Part shown: positions 14,327 to 22,444 of the stretch, piece after piece
How the letters are laid out: the number at the start of each line of letters is the position of its first letter
How positions within the stretch are numbered: the stretch's first letter is position 1
Assembly: GCA_030039155.1 (NCBI GenBank)
Contig: JASHQL010000128.1
Span: 1-37,591 of the forward strand
DNA from: Streptosporangiaceae bacterium
GTDB taxonomy: Bacteria; Actinomycetota; Actinomycetes; Streptosporangiales; Streptosporangiaceae
DNA length: 37,591 nt
Direction of reading: 5' to 3'
Notes under the pieces: generated by a model
Told to the model about the DNA's origin: nothing
Database searches by the model: none
The model's input: only the letters and a program-made list of their open reading frames with translations
Translations under genes and position numbers: made by a program

Positions 14327-17056
14327 CTAGCGGAGCCGGCGCAGGTATGGGTCGTAGGGAACTGCGGGCGCGATCCTGATCCGCGCGTCCACGGCGAACA
14401 CCGCGTCCGGCCTGGCCAGCACCGGGTTCAGGTCCAGCTCGGCGATCTCGGCGAAGTCGTCCGCCAGCCTCGACACCCGCAGCAGCAGGTCCGCCAGCGC
14501 CGCGGTGTCGACCGGAGGTGATCCGCGGTGCCCGAGCAGCAGCGGGGAAGCATGCACGCCGTGGATGAGGTCCTCGGCATCAGCCCTGGTCAGCGGGGTG
14601 AGCCTGGCCGCGTGGTCGCCAAGGACCTCGGTGGCAACCCCGCCGAGACCGAACACCACCAGCGGCCCGAACACCGGCTCCTGCACGACCCCGACCAGCA
14701 CCTCGGTGCCGGTCAGCATCGGCTGGACCAGCACCTGGCGAAGGCGTGCGCCGAACGACGCGGCGAGCTCACGGTAGGCCCCGGCGACGTCCTCTTGCCG
14801 CAGGTCGAGCCGGACTGCGCCAGCGTCGGTCTTGTGCACGATGCCCTCGGCATCGGCCTTCAGCACGATGCGGCCGTCGTATTCGGCCGCGGCGGCGATC
14901 GCTGCCGCCTCGCCCCGGACAGCCTTCGTGGGCACGAGCGGGATCTGGTAACAGCCAAGCAGCTGGGCCGCGTCTGGTCCGGGCAGCCAGCCGCCGGCCG
15001 GCTGCGCGATCAGGAACGCCGAGATCAGCTGGCGGGCACCTGCCGCGTCGATGCCCGGCAGGTCAGGCAGTGGTGCCCGCTGGCGCGACCGCCAGGCGCC
15101 GTACCGCGCCGCGCGGGCAAGCGCGCCCGCGGCAGTCTCCGGGTAGGCATAGGCAGGGACGCTGCGGACTGCCGCTGCTTCACCACCGGGGCCGGCCGCC
15201 TGGCCGGCACCTTCACCCGCATCGGCCGGCCCCAGCGGCGGCGCCGGCACGGGCAGCAATCGCACCGCATCGGCCTGGTCAAGCACCGCAAGCGCAACCG
15301 GCTTGGTCAGGCCGGCCGCGAGCGTCGCGGCAGTCAGGTCGGCGATCGCCGTCGGCACCACGATCACCAGGACCGCATCGACCGCGTCGTCAGCCGCGAC
15401 CTCGCGCAGGCATCCGGCGAACGTGTCAGGCCCGACGGCTGCGCTGGTGTCCACCGGATTGGCGACGGCCGCGCCCGGCGGCAGCAGCCTGGTCAGCTTG
15501 CGCCGCGTGCCGCTGCCCAGCGCGGTGACCTGCAGCCCGCTATCCGCGCATGCGTCCGCGGCCAGCACGCCGGCGCCGCCTGCGTTGGACACGATCGCGA
15601 CCCGGTTGCCGGCCGGGCAAGGCTGGCAGGACAGCAGCGCGGCTGCCTCGATGCACTCCCCCAGGCTGTGCGTCGCGATGATGCCGGCCTGGCCGAACAG
15701 GGCCTCCTGGGTGACCACGGGCGTGGCGACCGCGGCGGTGTGCGAAGCCGCCGCCCGCTGGCCGGCCGCGGACCGGCCGCTGATCACCGTGAGCACGGGC
15801 AGCTGCTTGCCCAGCCTGCGGGCGGTGCGCGCGAATGCCCGCGGGTTGCCGAATGACTCGACGTACAGCACGGCGAGCCTGGACGACCCGTCCTGCTCCC
15901 ACCAGGTCAGCAGGTCGTTGCTGGACACGTCGAACTTGTCGCCGACCGAGGCAAAGGAAGAGACGCCGATGCCCAGCCTCGACATGTGCTCGAGCAGCGC
16001 GATGCCCACCCCTCCTGACTGCACCACAAGACCCGCCGTTCCGGCGGCCGGCGGATGCGCGCCGAAGGTGGCATTGAGGCGCAGTGCGGGCACCGCGACG
16101 CCGAAGCAGTTCGGGCCGACCAGGCGCATGCCGTACCTGCGGCAGATCGCCAGCAGGTCGGCCCCCGCACTGCCCAGGCCGGCGGTGATCACGACAAGCG
16201 CACGGACCCCGGACCGGCCGCAGTCGGCCGCCACCGCCGGAACCGCCGCCGCGGGCACCGCCACGACCGCCAGGTCGACGCCGGCGGGCAGGTCGGCGAC
16301 CGAATGACGGCAGTGCAGGCCCTCCATCGAGGTGGCATGCGGGTTCACCGGGTAGACGTTGCCCTGATAGCCGCCGGCCACGATGTTGTGCAGGATCTCC
16401 CGGCCCACGGTGCCGCGCCGGTGGCCGGCCCCGATCACCGCGATCGAGGCGGGCTGCAGCAGTGGCCGCAGGCTTGCCACATCGGCCCGGCTCGCCCGAG
16501 CCGCAACCTTGTCCAGGTAGGCATCGAGCCGGTCGTCGTCGGCTCCTGGCAGCGGCATGTCAAGCCGCACCACGCCATCGGCGTAGTGCCGCTCCACCGG
16601 CAGCCCGGCATCGGCGAACACCCGCTGCATGGCGTAGTTGTCAGGCAGCGTCTCGGCGGCGAATGCGTGCAGGCCGCGCTGCCGCGCCCGCGAGACCAGG
16701 TGCTCGAGGAGCAGGGTCGCGACGCCCTGGCCGTGCATGTCATCGCGAACCGCGAACGCGATCTCGGCGATGCCGGGCCGCTGGGTCGACTCGTAACTGG
16801 CGACACCGACGAGCCTGCCGTCCAGCCAGGCCAGCAGTGCCGCGTGGTCATCATCAGCCGCCCGGCACACCCTGGCCGCCTCCGCCAGCGCGACGTTCTG
16901 GCCGAGGCCGAAGAACCGGAAGTACCGGTTGTCCGCCGACATCTGCTCGTGCATGGCGCGTACGGCGTCGCCGTCCGCTGGAGTGGCCGGCCTGATCCGC
17001 ACCGTCCGGCCGTCAGCCAGCAATGCGAACGAGCCCGGATTCGCTTCGATGGTCAC
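14327..17056 (-). CDS. GNAT acetyltransferase fused to ADP-forming acyl-CoA synthetase
   Basis: A 909-residue fusion. Residues about 15-165 are a GNAT domain (VRIRPATPADGDAVRAMHEQ, and the acetyl-CoA loop VRDDMHGQGVATLLLEHL). Residues about 200-330 are a CoA-binding Rossmann domain (IAVIGAGHRRGTVGREILHN). A succinyl-CoA-ligase-like part carries SHTAAVATP with His439, and the C-terminal ATP-grasp spans about residues 690-905. The order matches actinomycete Pat-type protein acetyltransferases, with GNAT first rather than last as in Salmonella Pat. To my knowledge the ligase half of Salmonella Pat has lost its catalytic His. Here the SHT histidine is present, so real acyl-CoA synthetase activity is possible. 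GTG start at 17056 with GGAG upstream. A DevR-like box lies 102 bp upstream. Confidence 0.88.
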   Translation of the reverse strand: MTIEANPGSFALLADGRTVRIRPATPADGDAVRAMHEQMSADNRYFRFFGLGQNVALAEAARVCRAADDDHAALLAWLDGRLVGVASYESTQRPGIAEIAFAVRDDMHGQGVATLLLEHLVSRARQRGLHAFAAETLPDNYAMQRVFADAGLPVERHYADGVVRLDMPLPGADDDRLDAYLDKVAARASRADVASLRPLLQPASIAVIGAGHRRGTVGREILHNIVAGGYQGNVYPVNPHATSMEGLHCRHSVADLPAGVDLAVVAVPAAAVPAVAADCGRSGVRALVVITAGLGSAGADLLAICRRYGMRLVGPNCFGVAVPALRLNATFGAHPPAAGTAGLVVQSGGVGIALLEHMSRLGIGVSSFASVGDKFDVSSNDLLTWWEQDGSSRLAVLYVESFGNPRAFARTARRLGKQLPVLTVISGRSAAGQRAAASHTAAVATPVVTQEALFGQAGIIATHSLGECIEAAALLSCQPCPAGNRVAIVSNAGGAGVLAADACADSGLQVTALGSGTRRKLTRLLPPGAAVANPVDTSAAVGPDTFAGCLREVAADDAVDAVLVIVVPTAIADLTAATLAAGLTKPVALAVLDQADAVRLLPVPAPPLGPADAGEGAGQAAGPGGEAAAVRSVPAYAYPETAAGALARAARYGAWRSRQRAPLPDLPGIDAAGARQLISAFLIAQPAGGWLPGPDAAQLLGCYQIPLVPTKAVRGEAAAIAAAAEYDGRIVLKADAEGIVHKTDAGAVRLDLRQEDVAGAYRELAASFGARLRQVLVQPMLTGTEVLVGVVQEPVFGPLVVFGLGGVATEVLGDHAARLTPLTRADAEDLIHGVHASPLLLGHRGSPPVDTAALADLLLRVSRLADDFAEIAELDLNPVLARPDAVFAVDARIRIAPAVPYDPYLRRLR

Positions 17057-17158
17057 CGCTCACGCTCCATGCGCCGAGATAGCCCGAGTGCCCGTCCTCC
17101 GCAGTCCAGCTTCTGCTCAGGCAGGGTCCAGGCGCACCGGCTGACCGGCCCTGTTCGC

Positions 17159-17172
17159 GGGACCTTCGCCTC
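17159..17172. promoter_or_regulatory. Candidate DevR box for GNAT-synthetase gene
   Basis: GGGACCTTCGCCTC has a perfect left half and the common CTTC centre. It overlaps the stop codon of the upstream nitroreductase gene and lies 102 bp before the GTG start at 17056. No partner site 21-23 bp away was found. Confidence 0.5.
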
Positions 17173-18206
17173 TAGCCGGCGGCATTGAGGTGGTGCGGCA
17201 CGAGCACGGCTGGAACCGGACGGCGGGTGCTGACCGCGCTCTGTATCACGGTGCCGAGCCTGAGCAGGAGCTGCGGGTAGCTGCCGTCGCCCAGGTGATC
17301 GCGGATGGCCGCACGCAGCCAGCTGACCTCGATGGGCTGGCTATGCAGGGCGGCAGCCACCCCGGACGCGGCGGCCGTCAGCAAGATGGACTGGAGCGCC
17401 TGGCCTGCGCACACCCAGGCGGTCGGGTCGTCCACGTCGGTGGTCAGCAGGCAGACGACGCCGGCGTATCTGGCGGCTGACACACGTGGCCCGCCCGGGA
17501 GTCCCCACCCCTGGCCATGGGCGAAGTCGCGGCCAGGGAAGTAGGGGTCGGTGACCTCGGGGTGCGCCGGGTACGCCGAAGCCTGCACGCCGTCAAGCCG
17601 CAAGCTGCCAGGCGGTGGCGCCCAGGCCGCGAGTTCGCGGGCATACGCGCTGTCCAGCCGCTCGGCGCGGTCTGCTCTCTGGGTGATGCCGGCAAGCGCG
17701 GACCTGGCCTGGTCGGTGACGGCGACCCGCAGCCTGGTGTCGTACCGGGCGGCGCACGCCCTGAGGGCGTCGATGAGGCCGGCCGGCGGCGGCATCGGCT
17801 CGAAGCCGCCCCGGTGCGTGCGGCGGCGCGTTACCTGGCTGAAGAGCCTGCCTTCGGCTGCGGTCTGCGGGGCCTGACGGCGCCAGCGCAACCTGGCGAG
17901 CAGGAACGGATCCGCCGGATCTGGCAGTATCCGCGTCTCGGGCACATAGCCGAGCGACCGAACCGCGAGCTTGCCGGTGAACAGGGCCGCGCCGCAGCTC
18001 ATCAGCAGCTCGCGGCCGCTCGGATCCGCCACGGTCAGCTGGCGGCTGGTGTCGGTCCGCACGGTGATCTCGGAGCCCTGCGCGGTGAATTGCCACGGCT
18101 GAGTGTTATGCACCGACGGTGCCCATATCGCACTTGCCAGCACGTAGGCAGCCACCTCGTCCGCCGTGTGCGGGGACCGCAGGTCCGGCTCGCTGGTCAC
18201 GGTCAT
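17172..18206 (-). CDS. Acg-like nitroreductase-family protein
   Basis: A 344-residue protein of the Acg family (M. tuberculosis Rv2032, Rv3127, Rv3131), a DosR-regulon hallmark. Landmarks are ASAIWAPSVHNTQPWQF, GRELLMSCGAALFTGKLAVRSLGYVPE, RRTHRGGFEP and a late WVCAGQALQSILLTAAASGVA segment. The fold resembles nitroreductases. Known Acg-type proteins can bind FMN, yet the family is reported to have its active site covered, so storage or sequestration of flavin rather than catalysis is possible. The ORF track starts 57 codons early; ATG 18206 has GGGAGG 6 bp upstream. Divergent from the STAS-PAS gene, with a tandem pair of DevR-like sites between. Confidence 0.9.
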   Translation of the reverse strand: MTVTSEPDLRSPHTADEVAAYVLASAIWAPSVHNTQPWQFTAQGSEITVRTDTSRQLTVADPSGRELLMSCGAALFTGKLAVRSLGYVPETRILPDPADPFLLARLRWRRQAPQTAAEGRLFSQVTRRRTHRGGFEPMPPPAGLIDALRACAARYDTRLRVAVTDQARSALAGITQRADRAERLDSAYARELAAWAPPPGSLRLDGVQASAYPAHPEVTDPYFPGRDFAHGQGWGLPGGPRVSAARYAGVVCLLTTDVDDPTAWVCAGQALQSILLTAAASGVAAALHSQPIEVSWLRAAIRDHLGDGSYPQLLLRLGTVIQSAVSTRRPVPAVLVPHHLNAAG

Positions 18207-18277
18207 CGTTGCCTCCCTCGAGCTGACGCCAGTTGCATGTTCACTCGACGCTCGCATCGGCGCCGGTGCCGGCGCAG

Positions 18278-18313
18278 CAGCCAGAAGTCCCTGGTCTGCA
18301 GGACCTTCGCCGC
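18278..18313. promoter_or_regulatory. Tandem candidate DevR boxes, divergent promoter
   Basis: CAGCCAGAAGTCCC at 18278 and AGGACCTTCGCCGC at 18300 start 22 bp apart. The pair lies 71 bp from the nitroreductase start (minus) and 81 bp from the STAS-PAS start (plus), so it may serve both. Confidence 0.55.
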
Positions 18314-18394
18314 ACGCTGGCCTGGGCGGGCACCGGCCCGGGCCAGCTGCCCGCCAGCGTCGTCGGCGAGCACGCACTGTGCCAGGCTGCTGCC

Positions 18395-19438
18395 ATGGCG
18401 GATGGGACAGTTCCCGGTGAGTGGGTCAGCCGCCGGGCGGTGGTGGCGCTCCCTGAGCACCTGGAGGGACCAGCGGCGGCGCGGGCAGCCGAGCAGCTGC
18501 TGCAGGTGATCGCCGACGGCGCCGCGATCGTGATTGCCGATCTGTCGGCCACGGTGTCCTGCGATCACGCCGGTATCGACGCGCTCAGCCGGGCCTATCT
18601 GCGAGCATCGATCACCCAGGCCGAACTGCGGCTGGTGGTGACCACGACCGCAGCCAGGGAACTCGTGACTGCCGCGGGGCTCGACCGGCTCGTGGCGACG
18701 TTCCCCTCAGTGCCCGGTGCGCTCGCGGCGCCGGCCGGCCACGGGCACGACCATCAGCCGGCCGCGGGCCTGCCATGGCGGGCACGCCAGGAGCCCGGCG
18801 AAGCGGACGGGCCGGCGGCCGGCCGGGTGAGCGCCACGGTCCTGCGCCAGATCATCGATGCGCTCGATGACGGGATCGTGCTGACCGATGACGACGGCAC
18901 GATCTTGCTCGCAAGCCGCAGGCTGGCGTCGATGTTCGGATACGAGCAGCGAGAGCTGGTCGGGCAGCCGGTGGAATGCCTGGTTCCCGCGGGCCTGCGG
19001 GAAGCTCACCGCCAGCAGCGGAGCGCATACCGGATGGAGTCAGCGCCGCGGCCGATGAGCCGCCGCGCGCGGCTGGCAGGCATGCGGAAAGACGGATCGA
19101 GCGTGCCGGTGACGATCACCCTGACCCCGGTGCCAACCACCAGCGGCCGGTTCGTTCTCGGTGTCGTCAGGGACGCGACCCGGTCGCCGCGTGCCGAGGA
19201 CCTGGCCAGCATGGCCTGGGCGGCAGCCGTAGCGCAGGACGACCGCGGCCAGGAACTCCTTGGCCGCGTGGTCAGCAGCCTGTTCCGGGTGGGCCAGAGC
19301 CTGCAGGCTGCCGCGGGCCTGCCTGCCGGGCGGGCCAGGGAACGGCTGACCGATGCGATCGAGCGCCTCGACGAAGTGATCCACGACATCCGCGACCATG
19401 TCTTCCGGTCACCTGAAGACGGCTCCCGGCGGAGCTGA
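18395..19438 (+). CDS. STAS-PAS protein with histidine-less kinase remnant
   Basis: A 347-residue protein. Residues about 8-110 form a STAS-like domain (VSRRAVVALPEHLEGP, IVIADLSATVSCDHAGIDAL). Residues about 147-262 form a PAS domain (ALDDGIVLTDDDGTILLASRRLASMFGYEQRELVGQ, MRKDGSSVPVTITLTPV). Residues about 280-338 align with the dimerization helices of the DevS kinase in this window (ELLGRVVSSLFRVGQSLQ against [18 protein letters not shown]). The phosphoacceptor His is replaced by Leu289 and the ATPase domain is absent. It cannot be a conventional kinase. A role as a sensory partner or antagonist of a HisKA_3 kinase is inferred. ATG 18395 is chosen because the STAS domain starts directly after it; its ribosome site is weak. 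Confidence 0.8.
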   Translation: MADGTVPGEWVSRRAVVALPEHLEGPAAARAAEQLLQVIADGAAIVIADLSATVSCDHAGIDALSRAYLRASITQAELRLVVTTTAARELVTAAGLDRLVATFPSVPGALAAPAGHGHDHQPAAGLPWRARQEPGEADGPAAGRVSATVLRQIIDALDDGIVLTDDDGTILLASRRLASMFGYEQRELVGQPVECLVPAGLREAHRQQRSAYRMESAPRPMSRRARLAGMRKDGSSVPVTITLTPVPTTSGRFVLGVVRDATRSPRAEDLASMAWAAAVAQDDRGQELLGRVVSSLFRVGQSLQAAAGLPAGRARERLTDAIERLDEVIHDIRDHVFRSPEDGSRRS

Positions 19439-19445
19439 TCGACGG

Positions 19446-19937
19446 CTAGGTCGGGACCCCAGGCAGCCGCAGCTCGCTGCGGCCGGCGACCGGTGGCTGG
19501 CTGGCGATGGCATCGGCGACCCTGGTCAGGAACGACCGCACAGTTGCGGTGGCGATCCGGTGCAAGATGAGCCGGTCGAGCCCGGCGCCGACCGCGCCGC
19601 CCGGCGGCCCGTAGACCCCGTCAAGGCCAAGCAGCGTCGCCTCGTCACCGTCGGGCGCCAGCGTGATATCGGCGTCGAGCACAGGAAAGACCCGCCCGGC
19701 AACTCCGGTCGCCTCCCACCGCACGGCCAGCACCGTCACGGCGCCCCGCCGCACCGGCTCACTGAACTGCACCAGGACCAGCTTCGACAGCGCCGGCACC
19801 GGGCCCACCCAGGCGAAGCCGTCCGTCCACGCCTGATGCGACTGGTCGATGAGCGCGCTCCCCAGGGTCAGGCTGGCCAGCCGCGCTGCCGCGACGGCGG
19901 CGCTGACCTCAGCCCTGACCTCGGCGCCCACGAACAT
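19446..19937 (-). CDS. SRPBCC-like protein A
   Basis: A 163-residue protein that looks like a small SRPBCC (START/Bet v1-type) ligand-binding fold, paralogous to the gene at 28343. Shared landmarks are MFV-x2-E at the start, WVGPVPALSKLVLVQF, VLAVRWEATG, VFPVLDADITLAPDGDEATLLGLDGVYGPP and LDRLILHRIATATVRSFL. I do not recognise a characterised member. The ORF track starts at 19988; ATG 19937 is used because the paralogue begins at the same MFV. It ends 7 bp from the STAS-PAS stop, tail to tail. Two DevR-like sites lie 59-94 bp upstream, so hypoxic induction is suggested. Ligand and role are unknown. Confidence 0.75.
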   Translation of the reverse strand: MFVGAEVRAEVSAAVAAARLASLTLGSALIDQSHQAWTDGFAWVGPVPALSKLVLVQFSEPVRRGAVTVLAVRWEATGVAGRVFPVLDADITLAPDGDEATLLGLDGVYGPPGGAVGAGLDRLILHRIATATVRSFLTRVADAIASQPPVAGRSELRLPGVPT

Positions 19938-20325
19938 GCCTGCCATGCGATCAGGCCGGCCAGGCCCGAGTGCAGGGCCGAAAGTCACGGCGCTGGACCT
20001 GAAGGTCCCGGTGCTGCCCGACGACCGTCCCGGCCGCCGGGAAGATCACGCTCTGGTCCGCACCGGGGTCACGGACACCGTGGGACTTGGCATTTGGACG
20101 GGAACGAAGAGCTTGCGGCAGATCCAGCCGGTGCCGCTGGTCTGGCCCGATGGCAACGCCGCGCGGATGGCTCATGCAGACCGCCGCCCGGTGCCGCAGG
20201 CGTGACCACCGTCAGCAGGTGCCGGGCCGGTAGTCTCTGCCTGCTGACTCGACCGCCATGTCGGCTGAGCGGCATCCGCTCCGCCGAATTACGGACCCGG
20301 GCGGCTGTTGAGGAGGTTGACCCTG
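19938..20325. other. Intergenic region between SRPBCC A and AcuC genes
   Basis: A 388-bp divergent gap. It contains the tandem DevR-like pair at 19996-20031, a lone GGGAC at 20082, and the AGGAGG ribosome site of the AcuC-like gene at 20311. An open frame crosses it (19849-20205, plus strand) but has no recognisable product and overlaps the SRPBCC gene, so it is not called. Confidence 0.6.
19996..20031. promoter_or_regulatory. Tandem candidate DevR boxes for SRPBCC A
   Basis: GACCTGAAGGTCCC at 19996 and CCGACGACCGTCCC at 20018 both carry a perfect GTCCC half and start 22 bp apart. Read on the minus strand the first is GGGACCTTCAGGTC. The pair begins 58 bp upstream of the SRPBCC start. Confidence 0.5.
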
Positions 20326-21534
20326 ATGCCGTGCTCGCTGCACGTGGCCTGGGATGAGGGGCTGCTGGCTTATGATTTCGGGCCCGGCCATCCGCTGGCG
20401 CCGGTCCGGGTGCGGCTGACGGTGGAGCTGGCCAGGGCGCTGGGCGTGCTCGGCGAGCCAACCGTGCTGGTGGCGGCGCCCGCGGCGGCGACCGACGCCG
20501 AGCTTGAGCTGGTCCACGACCCCGGCTACCTCGACACGGTGCGGAAGGCCGGCGCCGCGGCCGCCGCAGGCGGCCTGGCCGGCCTGGACCCGGCAGTGTT
20601 GCTGCGGCACGGGCTGGGCACCGCGGACGTGCCGGTGTTCGCCGGGATGCACGAGGCAGCGGCCGGGGTGGCGGGGGCGACCCTGGCGGCGGCGCAGGCG
20701 GTGTGGTCAGGGGCGGCTGAGCACGGGGCGAGCATCGCGGGCGGGCTGCATCATGCGATGCGCGGGCAGGCGAGCGGGTTCTGCGTGTATAACGACCCGG
20801 CGGTCGCGATCGGCTGGCTGCTGGGGCAGGGCGCGCAGCGGATCGCGTATGTGGACATCGACGTGCACCACGGCGACGGGGTGCAGGCCGCGTTCTGGGA
20901 CGACCCGAGGGTGCTGACGATCAGCGTGCACGAGCACCCGGCCACCCTGTTCCCCGGCACCGGACTGCCATCCGAGACCGGCGGCCGCGCCGCCGCCGGC
21001 ACCGCGGTGAACGTGGCGCTGCCGGCCGGCACCCGTGACGCGGGCTGGCTGCGCGCCATCGACGCGGTCGCGCCGCCGCTGCTGCGCGCGTTCGCACCGC
21101 AGATCCTGGTCAGCCAGCACGGCTGCGACACCCACTGGAGCGACCCGCTGGCCGACCTGCAGGTCAGCATCGACGCGCAGCGCGCCGCGCACGCCCTGAT
21201 CCACCAGCTCGCCCACCAGGCCTGCGGCGGCCGGTGGCTGCTCACCGGCGGCGGCGGCTACCAGCTGGTCCAGGTCGTGCCGCGGACCTGGACCCACCTG
21301 CTGGCCGAGGCCGCCGGCGCGCCCATCGACCCGGCCGCCGCCACCCCGCAGCCGTGGCGCGAGCTCGCCGAACACGCCGCCGGTGAGCCGGCCCCGGAGC
21401 TGATGACCGAAGGCGCCGCCGCCAGCTACTCCCGGTTCGACGCCGGCTACGACCCCGCCGACCCCGTCGACCAGGCCATCCTGGCCACCAGGAACGCCAT
21501 CTTCCCCGCACACGGCCTGCTCCCCCTCCCCTAG
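20326..21534 (+). CDS. acuC: AcuC-like (histone-deacetylase-family) protein deacetylase
   Basis: A 402-residue zinc-dependent deacetylase of the AcuC/HDAC family. Visible are FGPGHPLAPVR near the N-terminus, the catalytic His pair in GGLHHAM (142-143), zinc ligands Asp179 and His181 in YVDIDVHHGDG and Asp268 in QHGCDTHWSDP, and the TGGGGYQ loop with the transition-state tyrosine. AcuC in Bacillus deacetylates acetyl-CoA synthetase. With the GNAT-synthetase fusion 3.3 kb away, it could be the eraser of the same lysine acetylation; that link is inference. The ORF track begins at a TTG overlapping the ribosome site; AGGAGG at 20311-20316 points to ATG 20326. No DevR-like box was found close to it. 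Confidence 0.88.
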   Translation: MPCSLHVAWDEGLLAYDFGPGHPLAPVRVRLTVELARALGVLGEPTVLVAAPAAATDAELELVHDPGYLDTVRKAGAAAAAGGLAGLDPAVLLRHGLGTADVPVFAGMHEAAAGVAGATLAAAQAVWSGAAEHGASIAGGLHHAMRGQASGFCVYNDPAVAIGWLLGQGAQRIAYVDIDVHHGDGVQAAFWDDPRVLTISVHEHPATLFPGTGLPSETGGRAAAGTAVNVALPAGTRDAGWLRAIDAVAPPLLRAFAPQILVSQHGCDTHWSDPLADLQVSIDAQRAAHALIHQLAHQACGGRWLLTGGGGYQLVQVVPRTWTHLLAEAAGAPIDPAAATPQPWRELAEHAAGEPAPELMTEGAAASYSRFDAGYDPADPVDQAILATRNAIFPAHGLLPLP

Positions 21535-21567
21535 TCCCGGCAGCGCCCTACCCGCCGGCCGGGTCAC

Positions 21568-21599
21568 CGCAGGCCCGAACCGGGCTGAGCCGGCCTGCG
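21568..21599. terminator. Possible bidirectional terminator (AcuC / CBS-BON)
   Basis: CGCAGGC and GCCTGCG form a perfect 7-bp stem with an 18-nt partly self-pairing loop. It lies in the 67-bp gap between two convergent genes and has no T-tract. Confidence 0.4.
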
Positions 21600-21601
21600 C
21601 G

Positions 21602-22297
21602 TCAGATGCCGCTCGACGACGGGCCCGGCCGGTAGGCCCCCAGCGGGCCTGGCACCGGGTGGCGCCGCGGGAAACTGAGCCGGTTCCGAACCGCGATGAC
21701 GCCGTCAACGTGCCACAGCGTGTCGATCAGGGCCTCCGCTACCGACTCGCTGTCGACCGGGCCCGCTATGGTGACGACTCCGCCAGCGACGGTGACCACG
21801 AAGGCGAGCCGGTCCAGGCAGAAGTCGTCACCGACCACGCCGAGCACGGCCGCCTCGACCTCCTCATCAGACCGGTCGTAGACACTGAGCAGGTCAACCC
21901 GGCTGAGCACGCCAACGAGCCGGCCGGTCGCGTCCACCACTGGCAGCCGCTTCACGTGCCGAGCGTGCATGAGCCTGGCTGCCTCGGCCAGGCTGGCCGT
22001 CGGTCGGATGGTCACGGCCGGCCTGGTCATCAGCTTGCCGGCGGTGAGCGCCTCGGCCTTCACCTTGTCCGAGTGCCGCGCCAGCGGCCCTGGCCCGTGC
22101 CCCGCGAACGCCTCCCTGACCAGGAGGTCACCTTCCGAGACCACCCCGATCACGTGATCGTTGTCGTCGAGCACGGGGAACGCGCTGAACCGCCGCTGCT
22201 GCATGACCATGAGGATGTCCTTGAAGGTGGCCTGCTCCCGTACCGCCACGACTTCGCGCGTCATCAGGTCACTGACTGTGCTCGCCATCGTTCTCAT
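21602..22297 (-). CDS. CBS-pair plus BON domain protein A
   Basis: A 231-residue protein with two CBS motifs (SDLMTREVVAVREQATFKDILMVM; KLMTRPAVTIRPTASLAEAARLM, with VKRLPVVDATGRLVGVLSRVDLL), then a BON-like domain (VVTVAGGVVTIAGPVDSESVAEAL..VDGVIAVRNRLSF). CBS pairs bind adenine nucleotides; BON domains are thought to contact membranes or phospholipid. The CBS-only protein Rv2626c is a DosR-regulon member in M. tuberculosis. A paralogue lies at 30651. Start ATG 22297 aligns with the paralogue (MRT-x-ASTV); ATG 22288, with AGGAG 9 bp upstream, is also possible. Candidate DevR sites lie 97-133 bp upstream. Confidence 0.88.
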   Translation of the reverse strand: MRTMASTVSDLMTREVVAVREQATFKDILMVMQQRRFSAFPVLDDNDHVIGVVSEGDLLVREAFAGHGPGPLARHSDKVKAEALTAGKLMTRPAVTIRPTASLAEAARLMHARHVKRLPVVDATGRLVGVLSRVDLLSVYDRSDEEVEAAVLGVVGDDFCLDRLAFVVTVAGGVVTIAGPVDSESVAEALIDTLWHVDGVIAVRNRLSFPRRHPVPGPLGAYRPGPSSSGI

Positions 22298-22393
22298 CTC
22301 CTCACCTGTGCCTCACCGCCAGCCTGTGGCTGGGTGCCGGCAAGGCAGCAGGGCCGAACGGCTCGGGCTAGCCGGGCGTTCGATGGAGATCAC

Positions 22394-22430
22394 CAGACCA
22401 AGGTCCCGGCCTTGGCGGGACCTGCGGCGA
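22394..22430. promoter_or_regulatory. Tandem candidate DevR boxes for CBS-BON A
   Basis: CAGACCAAGGTCCC at 22394 and GGGACCTGCGGCGA at 22417 start 23 bp apart. They lie between the PPOX stop and the CBS-BON start, giving the CBS gene its own promoter 96 bp upstream. The inner halves also form AGGTCCC-N9-GGGACCT. Confidence 0.6.
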
Positions 22431-22444
22431 GGTCCGCCTGATTG

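Noticed and set aside
19849-20205. 118-aa plus-strand ORF between SRPBCC A and AcuC
   Set aside because: Overlaps the SRPBCC gene, contains the candidate DevR sites, and shows no recognisable domain or ribosome site.
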